From Nakamurella silvestris (GTDB taxonomy: Bacteria; Actinomycetota; Actinomycetes; Mycobacteriales; Nakamurellaceae), in the NCBI GenBank assembly GCA_003576535.1, contig QXCQ01000018.1:174627-238626 (forward strand): a stretch of DNA of 64,000 nt. The letters are read 5' to 3'. The notes beneath the pieces were generated by a model. That model made no database searches, was not told the origin of the DNA, and worked only from the letters and a program-made list of their open reading frames with translations. The translations under genes were made by a program, and so were the position numbers. Shown here piece after piece: positions 59,039 to 64,000 of the stretch (positions within the stretch are counted from its first letter, which is position 1; each line of letters starts with the position of its first letter).

Positions 59039-60423
59039 CGTACATCGGCGACCGGCTGCGGGCGCGAATCCACCACGGTGTACTCCAGGGCAGGACCGAA
59101 CTCGGCCAGCCGGCGGACAGCCGCCAGCAGACGCTCGACATGCTCACCGGTGGTGCCCAGTCCGATCGAGGCGCGAATGGCGTGCCCGGACCCGTCCGGG
59201 GAGGCGCATCCGGCATCACCGAGCAGCTTGCGGACGAAAGGCTGGGCGCAGAAGGCACCGTCACGGACGCCGATGCCCCACTCGGCGGAGAGTGCGGAGG
59301 CAACCAGGTTGGCCGGCAAGGACTTCAGGGTGAAGGTGACGACACCGATGCTGTCCGCCGCGGGCCCCCACAGGGAGTGCACGGTGACACCGGGGATCCG
59401 GGCCAGCTCGGAGCTCAGCCGTTCGGACAGTCGGCTCTCGATGTCGGCCAGCGCATACGGATCCGCCTGGCGCAGCACATGACAGGCGGTGGCGAGGGCG
59501 ACAACACCGGCCACGTTGGGGGTTCCGGCCTCGTGACGCTCGGGCAGCGGCTTCCACGTGGTGCTGTGATCCCCGACGGTGGCGGTGGCACCGCCACCGA
59601 CCAGGTACGGCGGGGCCTCGGCCAGCCAGTCCGCGCGGCCGACCAGGACCCCGGAACCGTAAGGGGCGTACAACTTGTGGCCGGAGAGTGCGACGTAGTC
59701 GGCACCGAACTCACTGATCGAGAACGGGCGGTGCGGGGCAAGCTGGGCAGCGTCCAGTGCCAGCCGGGCACCGCCGGCGTGGGCCGCGTCCGCAAGGTCT
59801 GCGATGGGCCAGATCTCGCCGGTGACGTTCGAGGCACCGGTCACCACCACGAGTTTCGGGCCCTCGGGTGCCAGGGCGACCGCCCGTTCCACGGCGTCCA
59901 CCGCCGCCGCCGGGCTGTCCGGGGCTGCCAACCGGATGACCCGGTGGCCGCGCCACGGCAGCAGCGCGGCGTGGTGCTCGGTCTCGAAGACGATGACCGT
60001 GGTGCCGGCCGGCAGGCAGTGCGCCAGCAGGTTGAAGGAGTCGGTCGTGTTGCGGGTGTAGATCACCGCGTCGTCGGCCCGCCCGCCGACGAACTGGCGG
60101 ATGGGCTCGCGGGCACCTTCGTAGAGGCTGGTGCACAGCTGCGAGTGGAAACCGGCACCGCGGTGCACGGAGGCGTAACGCTCCAGGACCGCGTCAACCG
60201 TCTCCTTGACGGCGCGCAGGGCCGGGGCCGAGGCACCGTGGTCGAGGTTGGCGTATTCGATCGAACCGCCGGTGGCCAGGGGCACCGTGGTCCCGGCACC
60301 GACGATGTCCAGGCCAGGGGCGTGCGGACCCACCGGGAAGACGTCGGCCTGACGGGGGGTGAACTGGGCGGTCTCGGCGTCAACGATCGGAGAATCGGAA
60401 CAGAGGTCGACAAAGGTGGTCAT
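59005..60423 (-). CDS. Class-V aminotransferase (cysteine desulfurase-like) under SAM riboswitch
   Basis: A 472-residue PLP enzyme. The PLP lysine is in ALSGHKLYAPYGSGVLVG, and the cofactor-binding strands are VVTGASNVTGEIWPI and ARLALDAAQLAPH. Substrate-binding residues lie in RNTTDSFNLL and EHHAALLPW. The C-terminal domain is complete. The fold suggests a SufS/NifS-like desulfurase or related sulphur-metabolism enzyme, and the SAM-IV-like riboswitch upstream supports a link to methionine/cysteine metabolism. Start ATG at 60421-60423, with GGGAG upstream inside a hairpin. Confidence 0.88.
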   Translation of the reverse strand: MTTFVDLCSDSPIVDAETAQFTPRQADVFPVGPHAPGLDIVGAGTTVPLATGGSIEYANLDHGASAPALRAVKETVDAVLERYASVHRGAGFHSQLCTSLYEGAREPIRQFVGGRADDAVIYTRNTTDSFNLLAHCLPAGTTVIVFETEHHAALLPWRGHRVIRLAAPDSPAAAVDAVERAVALAPEGPKLVVVTGASNVTGEIWPIADLADAAHAGGARLALDAAQLAPHRPFSISEFGADYVALSGHKLYAPYGSGVLVGRADWLAEAPPYLVGGGATATVGDHSTTWKPLPERHEAGTPNVAGVVALATACHVLRQADPYALADIESRLSERLSSELARIPGVTVHSLWGPAADSIGVVTFTLKSLPANLVASALSAEWGIGVRDGAFCAQPFVRKLLGDAGCASPDGSGHAIRASIGLGTTGEHVERLLAAVRRLAEFGPALEYTVVDSRPQPVADVREQPVLAPWLG

Positions 60424-60428
60424 CAAAA

Positions 60429-60458
60429 CTCCCGGGCACATCCAGGGACGGCCGGGAG
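60429..60458 (-). promoter_or_regulatory. Ribosome-binding-site sequestering hairpin (riboswitch expression platform)
   Basis: On the minus-strand RNA, CTCCCGG (60452-60458) can pair with CCGGGAG (60429-60435). The latter contains the Shine-Dalgarno sequence 5 bases before the start codon, so formation of this stem would block translation when SAM is bound. The pairing is seen in the sequence; the switch mechanism is inferred. Confidence 0.6.
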
Positions 60459-60502
60459 GGACAGTCACCGGCGATCCGCGCTTGCCGACGGATTTTTCCG
60501 TG

Positions 60503-60587
60503 CGGCCAGGTCGTCACCCGGGGCACCCCACCGCGGTAGGAGGGTTGCCGGTCAGCGAGCCGGGGCTTGTCGCTGACACTCATGACC
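60503..60587 (-). ncRNA. SAM-IV-like riboswitch aptamer
   Basis: The minus-strand RNA begins GGTCATGAGTG, then CAGCGACAAGCCCCGGCTCG, a conserved CCGGCAACCCTCC, then CCGCGGTGGGGTGCCCCGGG and closes with GACCTGGCC. The GGTCATGAG/GTGACGACC closing helix, the AAGCCCCGG-type internal segment and the GGCAACCCTCC element match what I remember of SAM-IV riboswitches, common in actinobacteria upstream of sulphur-metabolism genes. The exact 3' limit is uncertain. It controls the aminotransferase gene at 59005-60423. Confidence 0.85.
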
Positions 60588-60727
60588 TTCGCCATCGAAG
60601 CTAGCAGCAGTCCGCGGACTCGTCCAGCCCACCGCGGTGCTTGTTGGTCACAATGATCGACAAGTTTGCCCCAGGTGGTCGGCCGGGGTCACCGGCTGCC
60701 GGTTGAAGGGGCAGGGGTGATGGCGGG

Positions 60728-60763
60728 CTCGGAGTGGTCCTCGGAGTGGTCCTCGGAGTGGTC
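60728..60763 (+). repeat. Three tandem copies of CTCGGAGTGGTC
   Basis: Exact 12-bp units at 60728-60739, 60740-60751 and 60752-60763, in the 417-base non-coding region (60588-61004) between the riboswitch and the tRNA cluster. The unit length is a multiple of three, but no credible frame uses it. Confidence 0.9.
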
Positions 60764-60824
60764 AAGGGCGGGCCCAGGGTGCCGGTATGCCGGTCGGGTC
60801 TGGCGTCGACCAGGCAGTTCGGCC

Positions 60825-60863
60825 GGCCCGGAAAATTCGTGCACGAATATTTTGCCGGGCCCG
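60825..60863. repeat. AT-centred nested palindrome upstream of tRNA cluster
   Basis: GGCCCGG-AAAA-TTCGTGC is followed immediately by GCACGAA-TATTTTG-CCGGGCC. The central TTCGTGCACGAA is perfect and the outer GGCCCGG/CCGGGCC is perfect, with 3 extra bases on the right side. The AT-rich shoulders are striking in this G+C-rich setting. Confidence 0.75.
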
Positions 60864-60923
60864 GGTCGCCGGCTCGTCACGAACTGGGGTTTTACCGGCC
60901 CACAGGGTGGTTCACCAGTCGTT

Positions 60924-60953
60924 TTGTGTCTTACGGCCGCTGTGCCTTATGCT
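60924..60953 (+). promoter_or_regulatory. Promoter candidate for the tRNA cluster
   Basis: TTGTGT (60924-60929) and TATGCT (60948-60953) are separated by 18 bases, 51 bases before tRNA-Glu. The fit to a vegetative promoter is good and the position is right. Confidence 0.55.
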
Positions 60954-61004
60954 CATCTAGCTCCCAACGGACACCCGTTGGAGGCAAGGTTAAGTTAAGA
61001 CCTG

Positions 61005-61077
61005 GCCCCCATCGTCTAGTGGCCTAGGACGTCGCCCTTTCACGGCGGTAACACGGGTTCGAATCCCGTTGGGGGTA
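61005..61077 (+). tRNA. tRNA-Glu (anticodon TTC)
   Basis: Acceptor GCCCCCA pairs with TGGGGGT (G.T end pair, usual for this tRNA). D arm GTCT/GGAC. Anticodon stem TCGCC/GGCGG with loop CTTTCAC, anticodon TTC. T arm ACGGG-TTCGAAT-CCCGT, discriminator A. No encoded CCA. Confidence 0.96.
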
Positions 61078-61140
61078 CGCAGTGCCGCAGTAAGATGTAC
61101 AAGTGAAAAGTAGTGCGGAGTTTTGTGTCAGCAGTATCGA

Positions 61141-61217
61141 GGCCCCGTAGCGCAGTTGGTTAGCGCGCCGCCCTGTCACGGCGGAGGTCGCGGGTTCAAG
61201 TCCCGTCGGGGTCGCCA
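61141..61217 (+). tRNA. tRNA-Asp (anticodon GTC)
   Basis: Acceptor GGCCCCG pairs with CGGGGTC (one wobble). D stem GCGC/GCGC. Anticodon stem CCGCC/GGCGG with loop CTGTCAC. T arm GCGGG-TTCAAGT-CCCGT. Discriminator G and encoded CCA. Confidence 0.97.
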
Positions 61218-61224
61218 AACATTG

Positions 61225-61252
61225 GGCCGGGTTCACTACGGTGAGCCCGGCC
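61225..61252 (+). terminator. Hairpin between tRNA-Asp and tRNA-Phe
   Basis: GGCCGGGTTCAC (61225-61236) and GTGAGCCCGGCC (61241-61252) pair with one wobble and a 4-base loop, followed by TGTTGTTT. Could end Glu-Asp transcription or mark a processing point before tRNA-Phe. Confidence 0.6.
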
Positions 61253-61262
61253 TGTTGTTTGA

Positions 61263-61336
61263 GGCCAGGTAGCTCAGTCGGTACGAGCGTCCGCCTGAAA
61301 AGTGGAAGGTCGCCGGTTCGATCCCGGCCCTGGCCA
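61263..61336 (+). tRNA. tRNA-Phe (anticodon GAA)
   Basis: Acceptor GGCCAGG pairs with CCTGGCC. D stem GCTC/GAGC. Anticodon stem TCCGC/GTGGA with loop CTGAAAA. T arm GCCGG-TTCGATC-CCGGC, discriminator A. CCA not encoded. Confidence 0.95.
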
Positions 61337-61343
61337 CACTCAG

Positions 61344-61385
61344 TCCCACCAGCGAGTTCGTCTCGCAGGTGGGATTTTGTGTTTT
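61344..61385 (+). terminator. Intrinsic terminator of the tRNA cluster
   Basis: TCCCACCAGCGAG (61344-61356) pairs with CTCGCAGGTGGGA (61362-61374) around a 5-base loop with one A.A mismatch, followed by TTTTGTGTTTT, a real T tract. Confidence 0.9.
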
Positions 61386-61419
61386 CGCAGCCCACTTCCC
61401 GCTGTTCACCACTCCCTCT

Positions 61420-61489
61420 GTTCCCGCGCAGGTTGTTGCTCCTCGCGCACGGAACATCGCGCGCGAGGACGAAGACCGTGCGCGGGAAC
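61420..61489. repeat. Nested palindrome, family A, copy 3
   Basis: A 70-bp element GTTCCCGCGCAGG ... CCGTGCGCGGGAAC with inner CTCGCGC/GCGCGAG. It lies between the tRNA cluster and the ASCH gene, both rightward, the only family A copy not between converging genes. Confidence 0.85.
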
Positions 61490-61518
61490 AGGATCGAGGT
61501 TGGGTAGATTCATCCACC

Positions 61519-61923
61519 ATGGCCTGGCCCCGGATCGATGGACTGCGCGTGATGGAACTCGGCTTCCCCGGACCCCTGCGGCAGGAGCTGAACGCCCTGA
61601 CCCTGGCCGGGACGAAACGTGCCACGGCGGGCCTCCTCACGGCCGACTACCTCGAAGAGGATGAGGAACTCGAGCACCCGGGGGAGGTACTTGTCCTGGT
61701 GGACGACCTCGGTGGGTCGATCGGCAGGATCCGGGTCGTCAATGTCGAGGTGGTGCCCTTCGGTGAGGTCAGCGACGATTTCGCCCGGGCCGAGGGGGAG
61801 GGGTTCACCGGCCATGACGACTGGGCGGTTGCCCATCGCCGATTCTGGTCCGGGGCGGGCCAACAGGTGGACGAGCAGACCTCGGTGGTCTGCGTCCGGT
61901 ACGTACTCGCCCGCAGCTCCTGA
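61519..61923 (+). CDS. ASCH-domain protein
   Basis: A 134-residue cytoplasmic protein. The ASCH fold is indicated by LTLAGTKRATAGLLTADYLE (the Gly-x-Lys substrate loop), GEVLVLVDDLGGSIGRIRVV and the C-terminal HDDWAVAHRRFW. ASCH domains bind RNA or modified nucleosides; some family members hydrolyse N4-acetylcytidine. Its position beside three tRNA genes is suggestive only. Start ATG 61519. Flanked on both sides by family A palindromes. Confidence 0.85.
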   Translation: MAWPRIDGLRVMELGFPGPLRQELNALTLAGTKRATAGLLTADYLEEDEELEHPGEVLVLVDDLGGSIGRIRVVNVEVVPFGEVSDDFARAEGEGFTGHDDWAVAHRRFWSGAGQQVDEQTSVVCVRYVLARSS

Positions 61924-61961
61924 GGTCGACGGCATCTGTCGAAGGCTCACCACATCCTCCT

Positions 61962-62031
61962 GTTCCCGCGCACGTTGTTGCTCCTCGCGCACGAAACATC
62001 GTGCGCGAGAACGAACATCGTGCGCGGGAAC
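61962..62031. repeat. Nested palindrome, family A, copy 4
   Basis: A 70-bp element with outer arms GTTCCCGCGCACG and CGTGCGCGGGAAC and inner CTCGCGCACGA/TCGTGCGCGAG, almost the same as copy 1. Between the converging ASCH and GGDEF-EAL genes, and 473 bases from copy 3. Confidence 0.9.
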
Positions 62032-62055
62032 GGCAAGCCCTGGGAACGGGCGGGC

Positions 62056-64000
62056 TCAGAGAACCGCGACCGGTCGGCCCTCCAACCAGGGCAGCAGGTC
62101 GGCCAACGGTTGCGGCCGTGAGATGTGGAAGCCCTGGGCGATGTCGCAGTCCAAGGAACCGAGCCAGTTGAGGACGGTGTGGTCCTCCACCCCCTCCGCG
62201 ACGATCGGCAAAGCCAGGGCATGGGCCAGTTCGATGGTCGACCGCACGATGGCGGCGTTGTGGTGGTCCAACGGGGTCCCGCGGAGGAAGGACCGGTCGA
62301 GTTTGAGCTCGTCCAACGGGAGGTCTCGCAGATACCCCAGGGAGGCCTGGCCGGTCCCGTAGTCGTCCATCGACAGCCGGCTGCCCAGGTCGTGGAGTTC
62401 GCCCAGCCGGTGCCTGCTCGCGGTCCGATCGGCCATGACGGAATCCTCGGTGACCTCCAGGACCAGGCTGTCGGCCGGGACCCGGTGGGTGCTCAGGGCC
62501 TGTTCGACCACCGACGGCAGCTCGCGGTTCCCCAGATCCAGGGCCGAGATGTTGACGGACATGCTGACCTCGAAGCCCGCCTGGCCCAGGGTCGCCCGCG
62601 CGGCGACGGCCGTCCGGATCACCCCGGAGGTGAACTCGTGGATCAGACTGGACGTCGTCAGCATCGGAATGAACTCGTCGGGCGGGACCAGCCCACGTTC
62701 CGGGTGATTCCAACGCACCAGGGCCTCGACGCCGATCACCGCCCCGGTCCTGATCTCCAGCTGGGGTTGGTAGTGCAGGACGAATTCGTCGTGCTCCAGG
62801 GCCGTCCGAAGGTCGGCGAGCAGTTCCAGCCGGCCCCGGCTGGGGTTGTTGGTCTCGACCCGGAACACGGCCACCCCGGAACGATCCCGTTTCGCCTGGT
62901 ACATCGCGATGTCCGCGGCCGCGATGAGATCGGAATGGGTACGGGAATGCACCGGTGCGCTGGCAACTCCGATACTGGCATTGACCGGGACAAGAAGGTC
63001 CGACAGACCGAAAGGGGCCCGGAAACACTCGGTGTAGGCCTTCGCGATCTCCAGGGCCTCGGTCAGGCCGACCTCCGGCAGGACGACGGCGAACTCGTCA
63101 CCGCCGAGCCTGGCCAGTTCCGCTCCGGGCGGGCCGGCCAGCTCCAGCCGGATGCCGACGTCGATCAACAGCTGGTCCCCGGCGGCATGGCCGAGGGAGT
63201 CGTTGATCTCGTTGAACCGGTCGAGGTCGAGGACGATCAACGACGTGGTGGTGTCGACGGCGATGGACGAGGTCAGGGTCTCGGCGAGCGCACGGCGGTT
63301 GGGCAGCCCGGTCAGGTAGTCGCGTCGGGCCTCATGTCTGCTGCGCGCCAGGGATTCGACCTCCCGCAGGGTGACCAGCATCCGTGCCCCGGCCAGGAGC
63401 AAGGTTCCGACGGCCAGGACCACCGCGACGGTTGGCAGGTTCTGGCCCTGACCGTGGACCAACAGGATCAGCGCCCCCACGGAGAACACCGCCGGAATCA
63501 GCTGCCGGTGACGGTGGGTCCGCGTGGGGGCGGGGTACCGCGACGGTCGGGAACAGGCGGCCAGACCGATCAGGGCAACTCCGGCCGGCCAGAGCAGATC
63601 CGGCACCGATCCCGCTTCCCAGGTACCGGCCGACATCCGGAGCAGGAAGATCGTGTCGCCGACGAGGAACAAGGCGAAGCCGGATGCCAGCAACACCCAC
63701 ACCCGATCCGGTACCGCCAGGGAAGTGCCGACCGTCACCAGCAGCAGGATGAGCAGGAGGTCGGCGGTGGGGTAGGCGAGGTTGGTGGCGACGGCTGTCC
63801 AGCTGCCCTCGGTGACGCGCAGGACCGGGCCCATGGCCAGCCCGCTGACGAGCGCGGCCGCCCCGATGCCACCGATCGCTCCGTCCAGCCGGCTCGCCGA
63901 GAGGAACACCGCTGCGCGGGACCGTGTCGAGGCCGGGCCCGCCGGATGGTGCCCGGGCCGGTGGGCTCGGGCGTACAGGACAACTGCAACGTAGGACAGG
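62056..64000 (-). CDS. Membrane-bound GGDEF-EAL protein (c-di-GMP turnover), 5' end outside window
   Basis: At least 648 residues. The frame stays open to the right edge, and the sequence before the internal GTG at 63909 is still membrane-like (LSYVAVVLYARAHRP), so the true start is beyond the window. The visible N-terminal half has about six to seven helices. The GGDEF domain has RRDYLTGLPNRRAL and an intact ARLGGDEFAVVLPE. The EAL domain has VIGVEALVRWNHP, the metal/catalytic NISALDL and DDYGTGQASLGYL, and ends GFHISRPQPLADLLPW. Both domains look active in sequence, so it could make or degrade cyclic di-GMP. Confidence 0.93.
   Translation of the reverse strand, partial: LSYVAVVLYARAHRPGHHPAGPASTRSRAAVFLSASRLDGAIGGIGAAALVSGLAMGPVLRVTEGSWTAVATNLAYPTADLLLILLLVTVGTSLAVPDRVWVLLASGFALFLVGDTIFLLRMSAGTWEAGSVPDLLWPAGVALIGLAACSRPSRYPAPTRTHRHRQLIPAVFSVGALILLVHGQGQNLPTVAVVLAVGTLLLAGARMLVTLREVESLARSRHEARRDYLTGLPNRRALAETLTSSIAVDTTTSLIVLDLDRFNEINDSLGHAAGDQLLIDVGIRLELAGPPGAELARLGGDEFAVVLPEVGLTEALEIAKAYTECFRAPFGLSDLLVPVNASIGVASAPVHSRTHSDLIAAADIAMYQAKRDRSGVAVFRVETNNPSRGRLELLADLRTALEHDEFVLHYQPQLEIRTGAVIGVEALVRWNHPERGLVPPDEFIPMLTTSSLIHEFTSGVIRTAVAARATLGQAGFEVSMSVNISALDLGNRELPSVVEQALSTHRVPADSLVLEVTEDSVMADRTASRHRLGELHDLGSRLSMDDYGTGQASLGYLRDLPLDELKLDRSFLRGTPLDHHNAAIVRSTIELAHALALPIVAEGVEDHTVLNWLGSLDCDIAQGFHISRPQPLADLLPWLEGRPVAVL

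Noticed and set aside
483-62031. CRISPR array made of the family A palindromes
   Set aside because: The copies are dispersed over 60 kb and 473 bases apart at the nearest, with no regular spacers and no cas genes.

Overview
The window is chromosomal DNA of a high-G+C Gram-positive bacterium (phylum Actinomycetota). The evidence is the G/C-rich third codon positions, frequent GTG starts, an actinobacterial-type topA without zinc fingers and with a lysine-rich tail, a ClgR/PopR-type regulator beside a clpP pair, a SAM-IV-like riboswitch, and an actinobacterial DNRLRE/RHS protein pair. I cannot fix the genus.

Layout. 1-13.4 kb is largely housekeeping: the 3' end of an unknown gene, a DUF1998 helicase, a proton-pumping pyrophosphatase, a lipoprotein, then a rightward cluster of a conserved hypothetical, topA, a proline-rich membrane protein, holB and a PSP1-domain protein, ending in tRNA-Thr. 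13.5-31.6 kb is mixed: a Fic protein, a methyltransferase, two CNNM/CBS transporters, an HNH nuclease, a truncated alanyl-tRNA-synthetase-like protein, an MprF-like lysyltransferase, a two-component system, a GAP-family membrane protein, ribD, and TetR or MarR regulators with divergent targets. 31.6-46.9 kb is the accessory region. A secreted DNRLRE protein and a 2132-residue RHS/YD-repeat protein are divergently transcribed. The RHS protein ends in a variable toxin-like tip, followed by about 5 kb of visibly lower-G+C DNA with tandem immunity-type genes, a duplicated module and decaying gene pieces. 47-64 kb returns to high G+C: a surface protein, rtcB, an AhpD-like protein, a rhodanese lipoprotein, a clpP pair with a PopR-like regulator, a PIN toxin-antitoxin pair, a MarR/MFS efflux operon, a class-V aminotransferase under a SAM-IV-type riboswitch, a Glu-Asp-Phe tRNA cluster, an ASCH protein and a GGDEF-EAL protein cut by the right edge.

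How the parts work together. The RHS protein probably delivers its C-terminal tip as a toxin. The membrane-anchored protein whose start overlaps the toxin stop codon, together with Imm33-, Imm1-, DUF4265- and SUKH-like genes, looks like an immunity store enlarged by duplication. The clpP pair combines a subunit with the catalytic serine and one in which it is alanine. Its likely regulator ends in Leu-Ala-Ala, which suggests proteolytic feedback.

Two families of nested palindromes recur between genes, four copies each: family A (70 bp, start GTTCCCGCGCA) and family B (62-76 bp, core CCGCGCTCC/GGAGCGCGG). Six of the eight lie between convergent genes. They may be bidirectional terminators or dispersed palindromic elements.
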